Assembly: GCA_039919885.1 (NCBI GenBank)
Contig: JBDSEV010000055.1
Coordinates: 1-64,000, forward strand
Direction of reading: 5' to 3'
Source: JACMLD01 sp039919885
GTDB taxonomy: Bacteria > Bacteroidota > Bacteroidia > Chitinophagales > Chitinophagaceae
Length of the DNA stretch: 64,000 nucleotides
This document shows, in pieces, positions 35,756 through 44,340 of this stretch. The notes beneath the pieces were generated by a model that was not told the DNA's origin, did no database searches, and saw nothing but the letters and a program-made list of their open reading frames with translations. Positions within the stretch are counted from its first letter, which is position 1. Every line of letters starts with the position of its first letter. Position numbers and translations under genes: made by a program.

Positions 35756-36181
35756 TCAAAATCGAAAACTTGAATTGCAGAAAGAACCAATGAACGTGAC
35801 CAGATCCTGTGCAGACTTATTTTTGTTTTCAAATTGTACAGATTCGGAGGTGACCGGAAAATAACCCGATACCGTATCCCATTGCGCATCATTAACCTGT
35901 TGAAAGCCCATTGACCATTTTTCAAAGTACCGTTGCTCACATGCCCCTTCCATGATTATCATCGCTCCCTTGTGCCGATCGTCAAAGAGAATACGATGAT
36001 AGCAATTGGTTACTTTAAGTTCATCGCCTTCCAGGACCTGTAGGATTGACCCCTCATGGTACAACAATATACCCGTTATACCTGATTGCTCGTTGTTTCG
36101 CCGGCTGACCGTTAGAATATCCTTCAACGCTTCATCTGAATACAAAGGTGAAGCTGAACTTAAATAAACAATGCGGTACAT
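35756..36181 (-). CDS. Stand-alone BLUF-domain blue-light sensor
   Basis: 141 residues. The key flavin-site residues and spacing match AppA exactly: Y6, N30 (+24), Q48 (+42), W89 (+83) and M91 (+85), in the motifs IVYLSSAS, SRRNN, ILQVLEG and KWSMGF. BLUF domains bind FAD and switch hydrogen bonding under blue light. There is no fused output domain; the last 45 residues (after about 95) form the usual capping helices. Short BLUF proteins act by binding a partner regulator; none is obvious here. An exact -7 box TAATTTTG lies at 36212-36205 on its strand. Confidence 0.92.
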   Translation of the reverse strand: MYRIVYLSSASPLYSDEALKDILTVSRRNNEQSGITGILLYHEGSILQVLEGDELKVTNCYHRILFDDRHKGAMIIMEGACEQRYFEKWSMGFQQVNDAQWDTVSGYFPVTSESVQFENKNKSAQDLVTFIGSFCNSSFRF

Positions 36182-36308
36182 ATTTTCGGATAAAACGAAT
36201 CATACAAAATTAAATTGCTATAAGCGTTTTTTGACGTTGGTTGTTGAAACCATTTCGAAAACCGGATGAAAAGTATTCATATAGGAAAAACCCGTGCTTG
36301 ACGCAGCA

Positions 36309-36860
36309 TTACGGATTCTCCGTTGATTTCTCCTGCGCCAGCACCGCATCATCCGGCGTCTTTTCCAGGTCACGGTCAAGATTATACAAGGCATCACCAC
36401 TTGCTTTTACGCCACCCGCAATTTTTATTTTATCCAGCAGGTTTAACGCCAGGGTTTCTTCTTCTGTTTGCTCTTTCACAAACCATTGCATAAAATTCCA
36501 GGTAGCCCAGTCTTCTTCGTTAAAACTCATTTTTACCAGCTTGTAAATGGCGTTGGTATTATCAATCTCGTGCTCCAGCACCTTTTCAAAACAATGCTGA
36601 ACGCCAGAGGGGTCGGGCGGTGGTGCGGGTACAGCTGTTACTTTTACTGTTCCGCCGCGCTGCAGAATGTACTCCAGCACTTTCATCATGTGGTTGCGCT
36701 CTTCCTGTGCATGCCTGAACAAAAAATTGGCGATACCACCATACCCCGAAGAAGAAGCCCACGCTGCGTAAGAAAGATAAATTTGTGAAGCGTGTGCTTC
36801 TTTTGTTAACTGGTCATTTAAACCTGCCTGCAGGCTTTCAGATAATCGGTTTGTATTCAT
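36309..36860 (-). CDS. Ferritin
   Basis: 183 residues from the 36860 ATG, where ferritins start (MNTNRLSESLQAGLNDQL); a longer frame upstream is not ferritin-like. Ferroxidase ligands E21, E54 and H57 (HAQEERNHM), a Glu in FEKVLEHEI and FMQWFVKEQTEEE are visible. It stores iron as a 24-mer cage in the cytoplasm, FtnA-type without heme Met. The C-terminus is extended by about 15 residues. An exact -7 box TATATTTG lies at 36931-36924, about 63 bases upstream. The BLUF gene is downstream on the same strand (127 bases). Confidence 0.94.
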   Translation of the reverse strand: MNTNRLSESLQAGLNDQLTKEAHASQIYLSYAAWASSSGYGGIANFLFRHAQEERNHMMKVLEYILQRGGTVKVTAVPAPPPDPSGVQHCFEKVLEHEIDNTNAIYKLVKMSFNEEDWATWNFMQWFVKEQTEEETLALNLLDKIKIAGGVKASGDALYNLDRDLEKTPDDAVLAQEKSTENP

Positions 36861-37022
36861 CCTGGTTGTTATTTTTGTTGGGTTAAAATTATTATTAATA
36901 GCGCACATAAGCATCGCCTTTGGCAAATATAATAACCTTGCGGGCGGACATAAAACGCTGCCTGCCAAAACAAAAGCTTAATTTCTGTAATATTGCCGGT
37001 ACTATTCCGTTATAAAACCACA

Positions 37023-39509
37023 ATGCCGAAAACCAAACTTTTTTTAGTGCTGCTTTGCATTTTTTCATCTGTGTTTTTGTGTGCACAGAAAAAGCAGGCT
37101 TCTGTTTCGGGCAAAGTCCTGGATGAAAACGAACATCCACTTAGCAAGGTAAATATAATTGTTCTGGGACGCAGTAGCGGCATCAGTACCTCCGATTCGG
37201 GCAACTTTACACTGACCGTACCGGCGGATAGAGCCTTTGCACTGTTGTTTTCTTATACCGGGTACAAAACGGAGCAGCGAAACTTTCTGCTAAGCCAGGG
37301 AGAAGAAGAAAAAATAACCGTGCGATTGGAACGCGGCGCCAAAGAATTGCAGGAAGTTGTAGTCACCGATCAGCGGCAGCGCCGGGAAGCCGGCCTGATT
37401 TCCATCAACCCAAAACAAGCCATCAACATTCCTTCTCCTACTGGTGGAATTGAAAGTCTTATCAAAGTTTTTGTTGGCTCAAATAATGAACTCACCTCCA
37501 GCTATTCCGTGCGCGGCGGCAACTATGATGAAAACCTTATTTATGTAAATGATTTTGAAGTATTCCGGCCTTACCTGGTACGCAGCGGCCAACAGGAGGG
37601 ACTGAGTTTTATCAACCCCGAAATGACGCGCAGCGTAAATTTTTATAATGGTGGATTCCAGGCACGGTACGGCGATAAAATGAGCAGCGTACTGGATATT
37701 CAATATAAAAAACCCAAAAAATTTGGCGGCTCTGCCTATATTAGTTTGCTGGAACAGGGTTTTCACCTGGAGGGCGTGGGTGCAAAAAGTAAGTTTACAT
37801 ACCTCGTAGGCGTGCGCAATAAAAGCAACCGTAACCTGCTATCCAGCCAGGAAACAAAAGGCAATTACGTGCCTTCTTCTTCCGACCTGCAGGCATTGCT
37901 GACCTACCAGTTCAATTCAAAATGGAGTGCCGAAATTCTGGGTAATTTTTCACAGTCGAAGTTTACGCTGCAACCATCTTTTTCCCAGCAAACCGCTTCC
38001 GTATTCTCGCCTTATTTTACGGCCAACCTTGGACTGGATATTTTTTTTGAAGGAAAAGAAGAGGACCGGTACCGGACCAATATGGTGGGTTTGTCTGTTA
38101 ACCAGCAGGTGAGAAAAAACCTGAAGCTGAAATGGATGGCCAGTTTCTTCCAGGACAATGAAAACGAATCACTGGACATTACAGGTGCCTATTTATTTGG
38201 AGAACGTGATTTTGATAAAAGCAAACCCAGCTTTGGTTTGATAGTGAATCCGCTCGGCGCCGGTGTATTTCAAAACCATGCAAGAAATAAGCTTAACATA
38301 GATGTCTGGAATATCAGTCACAAAGGCTATCTCGACAAGGGTCGTCATGCCATACAATGGGGATTAAGCGCAGACCGGCAATCGATCCAGGACAATCTGA
38401 ACGAATGGCAGTACCAGGATTCTGCTGGTTATTCGCTGCCGTACAATCCATCCCAGCTTTCTTTATTCAGTGTACTAAAATCAAAAGCCGATCTAACCAT
38501 CAACCGGGTGAGTGGATTTGTGCAGGACAATATCGTTTTTCGCGATTCAGCTGATTTCATCCTGCAGCTGGGCGTGCGTTTCAACTACAATGATTTAAAC
38601 AATGAGTTGCTCGTTTCGCCACGTGCGGGATTTTCATGGAAACCTTCGGCCTGGAAAAAAGACGTGGTATTTCGTGGCGCAGCCGGCATTTATGATCAGC
38701 CGCCGTTTTACCGTGAACTTAGGCGTTATGATGGCAGTGTGAATACAAAATTAAAAGCCCAGAAAAGCTGGCAGATCAGTGGCGGTTTCGATTATAGTTT
38801 TGAGGGTTGGAACGGACGGCCGATGCGCCTGACCAGTGAGGCTTACTACAAGAACATGCGCGACGTAGTACCTTACGATATTGACAATGTGCGGCTCCGT
38901 TATTTTGGCGAAAACAATGCAAAAGCATATGCCGCGGGAATAGAATTACGCCTCTTCGGCGAACTGGTAAAAGATGCCGAAAGCTGGATAAGCTTTGGTA
39001 TAATGAACACAAAAGAAAAAATTGCGGGCGCCAGTTTCTATAATTACACGCTCGATTCGTTGAACCAGCCCCTAGACAGCGCGCAAGTGCAACAGGGTTG
39101 GGTACGCCGGCCCACGGATCGCCTGCTCACCTTCGGAATGTTTTTCCAGGATTACCTTTCCACCAATAAAAATTTCAAGGTGTATATCAACACGCTGTAC
39201 GGCAGCAATCTTCCTTATAATATTCCGGGCAGTGTTAAATACAGGAATGCGTTGTTTATCGATCCATACATCCGGGTTGATATCGGATTCAGCGCCCTGC
39301 TACTGGACAGCGACAGGAGCAAACGCCGCACGCACAGTCCTTTCAAAAGCTTCGAAAACATCTGGGCAACCCTGGAAGTATTCAACCTGATAGACCGGGC
39401 CAATACGATCTCATATTTACTGATCAAAGATTTTTCTAACACCACGTATAGCATCCCCAACCGCCTGACGCCAAGATTGCTCAATCTTAAAATAGTAACC
39501 AGGTTCTAG
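37023..39509 (+). CDS. TonB-dependent receptor with carboxypeptidase-like N-domain
   Basis: 828 residues from the 37023 ATG, where a signal peptide begins (KTKLFLVLLCIFSSVFLCAQ). A carboxypeptidase-D regulatory-like domain follows (about 24-105, ASVSGKVLDENEHPLSKVNIIVLG), then the plug (LQEVVVTDQRQRRE, SSYSVRGGNYDENLIYVNDFEVFRP, GFQARYGDKMSSVLDIQYKKP) and a barrel ending LLNLKIVTRF. It imports an unknown ligand, perhaps iron chelate or vitamin, with TonB energy. No SusD partner follows. It is divergent from ferritin (162 bases), which may hint at iron but no Fur box was identified. Confidence 0.93.
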   Translation: MPKTKLFLVLLCIFSSVFLCAQKKQASVSGKVLDENEHPLSKVNIIVLGRSSGISTSDSGNFTLTVPADRAFALLFSYTGYKTEQRNFLLSQGEEEKITVRLERGAKELQEVVVTDQRQRREAGLISINPKQAINIPSPTGGIESLIKVFVGSNNELTSSYSVRGGNYDENLIYVNDFEVFRPYLVRSGQQEGLSFINPEMTRSVNFYNGGFQARYGDKMSSVLDIQYKKPKKFGGSAYISLLEQGFHLEGVGAKSKFTYLVGVRNKSNRNLLSSQETKGNYVPSSSDLQALLTYQFNSKWSAEILGNFSQSKFTLQPSFSQQTASVFSPYFTANLGLDIFFEGKEEDRYRTNMVGLSVNQQVRKNLKLKWMASFFQDNENESLDITGAYLFGERDFDKSKPSFGLIVNPLGAGVFQNHARNKLNIDVWNISHKGYLDKGRHAIQWGLSADRQSIQDNLNEWQYQDSAGYSLPYNPSQLSLFSVLKSKADLTINRVSGFVQDNIVFRDSADFILQLGVRFNYNDLNNELLVSPRAGFSWKPSAWKKDVVFRGAAGIYDQPPFYRELRRYDGSVNTKLKAQKSWQISGGFDYSFEGWNGRPMRLTSEAYYKNMRDVVPYDIDNVRLRYFGENNAKAYAAGIELRLFGELVKDAESWISFGIMNTKEKIAGASFYNYTLDSLNQPLDSAQVQQGWVRRPTDRLLTFGMFFQDYLSTNKNFKVYINTLYGSNLPYNIPGSVKYRNALFIDPYIRVDIGFSALLLDSDRSKRRTHSPFKSFENIWATLEVFNLIDRANTISYLLIKDFSNTTYSIPNRLTPRLLNLKIVTRF

Positions 39510-39719
39510 ACTTGTACCGATCTCAAGGGACCGTATTTTTACTATCTAAAAAATAAGGTACAAATACTTTTAAATTTTAGTAGAATTACCTACATTTACT
39601 TTTTACTTAATTGGTTCCTTCATACCCTCAACGAACCGATATCCTGCTAACACCGGTGATCTCCCTTTAAATCTTTTACGTACTGTACTGTACTGCTTCC
39701 ATTAATCCGGAAAGCAGCG

Positions 39720-39998
39720 GTGAAAACTATTTCGATGAACTTAAAGGTCTCCGTAAACCCTAATCCTTTTACTTCTGAGTTGTCCATAACAATATATGGG
39801 CAGTTTACTGTAAACGCAGTTATCCGCCTGCTGAATTCCTCGGGCACGGTTGTACGGGTAACCGGTTGCACAGTGGATACAGGCGATAACCAAATAAAAA
39901 TAAAAAACCTGGGAAAGTACGCCACGGGTGATTACTTCCTGGAACTGAAGTTGCTGAATGGCGACTTACTTGAAACCATACAACTGGCCAAAATATAA
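39720..39998 (+). CDS. Orphan T9SS type-A sorting domain
   Basis: Up to 92 residues (GTG start at 39720, ATG at 39735). The whole product is a Por-secretion C-terminal sorting domain: VSVNPNPFTSELSITIYG, AVIRLLNSSGTVV, GDNQIKIKNLGKYATGDYFLELKLLNGDLLETIQL. Normally this tail sits at the end of a large secreted protein and is cut off after transport. Here there is no signal peptide and no cargo: the frame has a stop codon 21 codons before the GTG. It is either the remnant of a deleted surface-protein gene or a free sorting tail. Confidence 0.6.
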   Translation: MKTISMNLKVSVNPNPFTSELSITIYGQFTVNAVIRLLNSSGTVVRVTGCTVDTGDNQIKIKNLGKYATGDYFLELKLLNGDLLETIQLAKI

Positions 39999-40072
39999 TG
40001 CTGAATGTATTATAACCCGTAACCGTTTTAATCCGACAACCCTTCATTATATGGTGAACAACCATACCCAGG

Positions 40073-40093
40073 GGGCAGGCCAAAAGCCTGCCC
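40073..40093 (+). terminator. Hairpin before pdxJ
   Basis: Perfect 8-bp stem GGGCAGGC/GCCTGCCC with a 5-base loop, followed by TTTGCAATAAAT. It follows the orphan sorting-domain frame and precedes the pdxJ promoter; probable terminator with a weak T-run. Confidence 0.55.
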
Positions 40094-40111
40094 TTTGCAA
40101 TAAATACTCAT

Positions 40112-40119
40112 TATTTTTG
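40112..40119 (+). promoter_or_regulatory. -7 box four bases before pdxJ ATG
   Basis: Exact TATTTTTG, then CAGC, then the ATG at 40124. As for the TPR-lipoprotein gene, the spacing predicts a transcript with almost no leader. Confidence 0.5.
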
Positions 40120-40123
40120 CAGC

Positions 40124-40843
40124 ATGACAAAGTTGAGTATCAACATAAATAAGTTTGCCACCCTGCGCAATAGCCGCGGGGGGGATAATCCCAATGTAGT
40201 GAAAGCTGCAATAGATGCGCAGCTGTTTGGTGCCGATGGTGTAACGGTGCATCCCCGTCCCGATGAACGTCATATTCGTTATGCAGACGTGAGAGCAATA
40301 CAGAAAATAATTACGACGGAATTTAATATAGAGGGCAATTGCCGCGAACAAAAATTTATTGACCTGGTACTGGAGGTAAAACCAGCACAGGTAACACTGG
40401 TACCCGATGCGGAAGGACAGCTCACCTCCGACCATGGATGGGATACGGTTAAACATAAAGATTACCTTATCCGGATTATTGGCATTTTTAAACGGGCGGG
40501 CATTCGTACCTCCATATTTACAGACCCCGACATCAAAATGGTGGAAGGCGCCGCGCAGACCGGCACCGACCATATAGAATTGTATACAGAAGCGTATGCA
40601 CGGCGCTTTGCGGAAGGTGACAAAGAAGCGGCCATTGCGCCGTATGCAGCAGCCGCAGCGCGCGCCCGCGCGCTGGGACTGGGTGTCAATGCCGGACATG
40701 ACCTCGACCTGGACAACCTCTCCTACTTTGCGAAAAATATTCCTTCACTCGCGGAAGTATCCATTGGCCACGCACTTGTTTGCGATGCGCTTTACCTCGG
40801 TTATGAAAATGCGATCCAACTGTACAAACGCCAGCTTCGCTGA
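40124..40843 (+). CDS. pdxJ: Pyridoxine 5'-phosphate synthase
   Basis: 239 residues. SININKFATLRNSRGGDNPNVVKAAIDAQLFGADGVTVHPRPDERHIRYADV contains the substrate-binding His-Pro-Arg-x-Asp-x-Arg-His motif. KPAQVTLVPDAEGQLTSDHGWD and LGVNAGHDLDLDNLSYF with VSIGHALVCDAL complete the TIM-barrel active site. It condenses 1-deoxyxylulose-5-P with 3-amino-2-oxopropyl phosphate in DXP-dependent vitamin B6 synthesis. Many homologues have N-x-NKxATLRN(A/S)RG at the start, as here. Confidence 0.97.
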   Translation: MTKLSININKFATLRNSRGGDNPNVVKAAIDAQLFGADGVTVHPRPDERHIRYADVRAIQKIITTEFNIEGNCREQKFIDLVLEVKPAQVTLVPDAEGQLTSDHGWDTVKHKDYLIRIIGIFKRAGIRTSIFTDPDIKMVEGAAQTGTDHIELYTEAYARRFAEGDKEAAIAPYAAAAARARALGLGVNAGHDLDLDNLSYFAKNIPSLAEVSIGHALVCDALYLGYENAIQLYKRQLR

Positions 40844-41110
40844 TAATATCGAACAGCCCGCGTAGTTCTACTTGTTTTACTAAATATGCGACGGTAAAAA
40901 AATAAAATTGACCGATTGACCTTCAATCAATTGAGTTGATTACACCATTGCAACACCGTAAATACCGAAAATTCTTAGCAAAACACTTGCAACAGTAGAA
41001 ATACTGTGCAATCTTTGTATCACTAACCCACGCATCACAACAGCATCGTCCACCCATCCATCTGAAAAACATTTGACGTATTTGACCCGAACCTTTTAAA
41101 ATGTTTTTTT

Positions 41111-41581
41111 ATGTTGATTACCCGCACCCTACTCACCGCACTTCTGATCAGTGCATCATTGTTTTCTAGCGCCGCAGATGAATTACCCGCTTTGCGTGAA
41201 AAAGGTGCAGCAACCGTTAACCCCGCAACTGAAGTAAACTACACTTTTCATATAGACAATACCGTTAATAAAAACAACGCAGTGGATTCCGTGCTGGTGA
41301 TACTCGATAAATATGACCGTTCCGGCGCTGGCATCGTTACAAAAGTATTCTATCCTGGTGCCGGGAACATGGTAGTAATAACAGATTTACCGGCCGGAAA
41401 ATATTATGCAGAAGTCTATGTGCTTGGTCTATATAAAAAGCATTTCTCTGCTGTAATTGCGACCGAAAAAGCAGGTAAGAAAAATAAAGCTACACTTCAC
41501 ATGGATTATAAAGATGTATACACACCCGGCAACGTCATCCTGCCAGCAGAAGATACCCGGCTTTTCGCTTTTAACCGGTAA
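41111..41581 (+). CDS. Secreted hypothetical protein, 156 aa
   Basis: Signal peptide MLITRTLLTALLISASLFSSAADE. The mature 130 residues look like a single Ig-like or CNA-B-like beta-sandwich: VNYTFHIDNT, SVLVILDKYDRSGAG, MVVITDLPAGKYYAEVYVLGLYKKHFSAVIATEK. The LPAGKYYAEVYV segment is typical of prealbumin-like surface domains. No T9SS tail or lipobox, so periplasmic or secreted. Function unknown. It faces the next gene with only five bases between stop codons. Confidence 0.7.
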   Translation: MLITRTLLTALLISASLFSSAADELPALREKGAATVNPATEVNYTFHIDNTVNKNNAVDSVLVILDKYDRSGAGIVTKVFYPGAGNMVVITDLPAGKYYAEVYVLGLYKKHFSAVIATEKAGKKNKATLHMDYKDVYTPGNVILPAEDTRLFAFNR

Positions 41582-41586
41582 GCAAC

Positions 41587-42264
41587 TCAATGAGCGTCGT
41601 CTTCTTCTTTGTCGTCTTCCTCTTTTTCGTATTTGAAATCGGTTCCTTGCAGCAAGGGATGCCTTCCGCTAAGCAACCCGTCAGACAATTGCAAGGTAAA
41701 ATCCTGGAAAAAAATTTCGGCTATCCACGGCTCCAACCTGAATTCAAAATAGTTATGATCCTTGTTCAGGGAAAAGACAGAAGGTCTGTCCGGGCATAGC
41801 ACGAACAACAATTCAATGTTTGTTGCATTTTTTTTGGGGAAACGTATTTCGCCCTGGCTATTGCTGCTTTCCTTCAACACCTCCCCGGGTACGGTAAGTT
41901 TTGCATCCGAATAAGAAAGTATCATGGTATTCTCGTCTACCATTTGTATAACAGTTTCATTACCGGGAATCGCTTTACTGCTGACCATAAAGTAATCCTT
42001 TGCAGGCCTTGTACCAACACTGTTCAAAACGAGCTGCCCGTTTTTCACGCTCCATTTTCCTTTGCCACCTCTGTCGAGGGCGCCCTGCGAGAAAAAGAAT
42101 TCAAAACTTGAATCTTTTTTTAGTTCTAATACCGAGGCGGTTTCCATTACGCCCTGTAAAAAATATACGCCGCTAAAATCCTTTTTACCGGTCTGCGCTG
42201 TTACTGGCTCCATCATCATGATTAAAAAGTTTATTGTTATGAATCGAAAAAAAATTGTTTTCAT
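41587..42264 (-). CDS. Secreted hypothetical protein, 225 aa
   Basis: Signal peptide MKTIFFRFITINFLIMMMEPVTAQ. The first half (FSGVYFLQGVMETASVLELKKDSSFEFFFSQGALDRGGKGKWSVKNGQLVLNS) has the pattern of lipocalin-like small barrels that Bacteroidota often secrete. The end is very acidic (KYEKEEDDKEEDDAH). No family identified. It converges with the 156-aa gene and no promoter match was seen upstream. Confidence 0.7.
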   Translation of the reverse strand: MKTIFFRFITINFLIMMMEPVTAQTGKKDFSGVYFLQGVMETASVLELKKDSSFEFFFSQGALDRGGKGKWSVKNGQLVLNSVGTRPAKDYFMVSSKAIPGNETVIQMVDENTMILSYSDAKLTVPGEVLKESSNSQGEIRFPKKNATNIELLFVLCPDRPSVFSLNKDHNYFEFRLEPWIAEIFFQDFTLQLSDGLLSGRHPLLQGTDFKYEKEEDDKEEDDAH

Positions 42265-42448
42265 TGCTGCATTTTCATTGATCAGTGAAAGTTGTCTGGT
42301 ACGAAATTACAAGGCTAATAAACTGCCCCGCCAGGTCTATTATCCAGGTGCAGAAAACATATCATGAAACGCATAATTGAACAGCTGGACCGTATTTGCC
42401 ACAGCACTTGTAACGTAAATAATTTACCAAAAAAAATGGCGCAATAAA

Positions 42449-42549
42449 AAAGCTGTCTCAAAAGTGATGGATTGCTATACCGGCTTGCGCTGATGTGGGT
42501 AATCAAATTGATTTCCGACAGACCCGGGACACACTTGTAAGACAGCTTT
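42449..42549. repeat. 101-bp MITE-like element with 18-bp terminal inverted repeats
   Basis: Left end AAAGCTGTCTCAAAAGTG (42449-42466) and right end CACTTGTAAGACAGCTTT (42532-42549) are inverted repeats with 16 of 18 matching. The interior of 65 bases codes for nothing. Such ends resemble those of insertion sequences, so it may be a miniature derivative. No clear target duplication was found. On the reverse strand it is followed by a T-run right after the 188-aa gene, so it may also serve as its terminator. Confidence 0.5.
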
Positions 42550-42572
42550 ATGCTATACTGTTTATTTTACGA

Positions 42573-43139
42573 CTACCATCTTCCTGGGCGAGCGTCATGC
42601 CGGTTGTCGTAGCGGTTATCGTAGTGACGATCGTTGTTATTGCGCTCGTTGCGACCCCTATCCTGCCTGCGATCATTGTCACGGTTGTTGCGACCCCAAT
42701 CACGGCCCCTGTTACGGTTGTCAAAATCCGGCCGGCCGTACCTACCACCACGCTGGTTGCGTATCACCAACTGGTCGTGACGGTACCGGTAAGGTGCATA
42801 CTGTACGCGGTGGTTATTGAAATGACTCCACGGATTACGTTCGTTGATCACCACTTTATAACCGGTATACAGATCATAATTTGCGCAGCGCCCTGGCAGC
42901 GTATTAGCGAAGACCCAGTTGCCCCGATCAAAATATACAAACTGCCGGCGGGGTACGGAGTAATACGCCTCTACGTCCGGCAGGTAATAATTTTCCGCAT
43001 AGTCGTAACCAGAAGGCCCCCATTCCGGTTGGGCACCAATGTTAACACTCAACTGAAACTGTGCGCTGGCAGGTTTGCTTCCTAAAAAACTGATGGCAAC
43101 CATGCTAATGAGTAGAAGTATTCTTTTCATAATTTTCAT
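42573..43139 (-). CDS. Secreted protein with Arg/Asn/Asp-rich tail
   Basis: 188 residues. Signal peptide with two possible starts (M1 at 43139, M4); M1 is favoured because a near-consensus -7 box TACTATTG lies four bases before it. The domain at 35-115 (EWGPSGYDYAENYYLPDVEAYYSVPRRQFVYFDRGNWVFANTLPG, NYDLYTGYKVVINERNPWSH) is a conserved Bacteroidota secreted unit of unknown role. Residues about 128-188 are a low-complexity run of R, N, D and G (RGGRYGRPDFDNRNRGRDW type) that is likely disordered and nucleic-acid- or polyanion-binding. This is inference. Confidence 0.8.
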   Translation of the reverse strand: MKIMKRILLLISMVAISFLGSKPASAQFQLSVNIGAQPEWGPSGYDYAENYYLPDVEAYYSVPRRQFVYFDRGNWVFANTLPGRCANYDLYTGYKVVINERNPWSHFNNHRVQYAPYRYRHDQLVIRNQRGGRYGRPDFDNRNRGRDWGRNNRDNDRRQDRGRNERNNNDRHYDNRYDNRHDARPGRW

Positions 43140-43674
43140 TTAGCAATAGTATTTCAAAACAGGTACCAGAACCCGCAAAATCTGTTATAGAAACGTAAAT
43201 AAACAACACCGAAAAAATTTGTGAGTTTGCTATTAAACCTTTGGGGAAAAAATTCTCTAAGCGCTTTTGTCATTACCAGGCAACGCGGTTTTTTTAGTGT
43301 TTAGTACTATTTACCTGGAGAAAAATTGCCGTCATCCTGGTTTAGCGCCTTGCCATAATTTTGTTTGTGGGGAGGCTACACCAAACAAATTTACTATATC
43401 ATCAAAATGATTATTCCATTGTGAATGCTGGCCGTTGTTGACTACGCACTTGCTTGTGCGTTAAAGGCACCAAATGAAGTGGTGCACCAAAAATGATCGC
43501 AACATGAAATAATTTAGCGCTTTTCCAACGCAAGGGTTATTGTATCGGTTCCGTATGGCAAACACAACATTGTCATTCCAGGCTGTGCAGAAGGAAAGGA
43601 TTTGGAACAGCGTTTTTTTAGCTGCCGGCAGACAGCAATATTTGCCCTGGTGCAAGCTTTACTTTTTTGTGGGC
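43140..43674. other. Intergenic region before dinB-like gene
   Basis: About 535 bases without a supported gene; short frames have no coding character. An imperfect inverted repeat, TTTTGTTTGTG with ACCAAACAAATTT around 43360-43392, could form a hairpin. Nothing else recognised. Confidence 0.4.
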
Positions 43675-44169
43675 TCACCGTTCATCGGCACTGGGACCGT
43701 ACATGCCCGGTACCGGTAGGTTTAGCAAACGCAAGTAAACAGACAGTTGCCCCCGGTGGTGGACAATGTGGTTCAAAACAAAATTTCGGATGAGAACCTG
43801 GCGCGGCAATTCAAAAACAAGTTGCGATCCCCGTCGTACGGCAAAAGACACAGCCAGTGCTTCGTCGGTAGCCTGTTGCAACGCCGCAATAGCCGCAGCC
43901 TGCTTATCATCAAAAACCTGTAGCAGCGCCTCTGTCGTTTCGTAGGCAACAGGCATAGGAGAAGCGGTGACAAAATCAAAATAGCCAGCTTCAAAACTGC
44001 GGTTAACCCATACCGGTATTTGCGCGATGTGAGCTGTTAGCCTGCCAAGCGTCATTGATTTTTCGTGCGGCTTCCATGCAAATTTAGCCTCGGGAATATT
44101 CTCCAGCATTTTTCTGGTATTCACTGCTTCGTGTTTCAGTTCTGTAATCAATGAATGGTTCAATAGCAT
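43675..44169 (-). CDS. DinB-family protein
   Basis: 164 residues forming a four-helix bundle. Metal-site histidines typical for DinB/YfiT are in TLGRLTAHIAQIPVWV (first His) and VLNHIVHHRGQLSVYLRLL (NHxxHHRGQ motif with the other two). DinB-like proteins are often metal- and thiol-dependent transferases; the substrate here is unknown. No signal peptide. It lies downstream of the giant surface gene but a terminator separates them. Confidence 0.88.
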   Translation of the reverse strand: MLLNHSLITELKHEAVNTRKMLENIPEAKFAWKPHEKSMTLGRLTAHIAQIPVWVNRSFEAGYFDFVTASPMPVAYETTEALLQVFDDKQAAAIAALQQATDEALAVSFAVRRGSQLVFELPRQVLIRNFVLNHIVHHRGQLSVYLRLLNLPVPGMYGPSADER

Positions 44170-44191
44170 GTTAAAAGTGATTTACGGTATG

Positions 44192-44226
44192 CTAAAATAA
44201 AAAACTCCGGCCATGCTGCCGGAGTT
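44192..44226 (-). terminator. Terminator after the giant surface-protein gene
   Basis: AACTCCGGC/GCCGGAGTT, perfect 9-bp stem with 6-base loop, followed on the reverse strand by TTTTATTTTAG. It is about 115 bases after the stop of the 1295-aa gene. Confidence 0.8.
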
Positions 44227-44340
44227 ATTCTATATGAGGTGGTATCGTTATAAACCCTGTGCTTCGGCGCTAACTGATAGCTGAAATGGGTAAAAGGTCT
44301 TCCATCAACGGAACCAGGAAAAGTTTAGCCTGGCATCACC

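Noticed and set aside
36860..37023. Fur box between ferritin and the TonB receptor
   Set aside because: The region is AT-rich but no GATAATGAT-type dyad was found by eye.
42239..42367. 42-codon plus-strand frame starting MNRKKIVFIAAFSLISESC, lipoprotein-like
   Set aside because: It overlaps the signal-peptide coding part of the opposite 225-aa gene, the lipobox is poor (SES-C), and no promoter was seen.
43461..43793. Short frames of about 63 codons on both strands
   Set aside because: No coding character and partly over the DinB gene.
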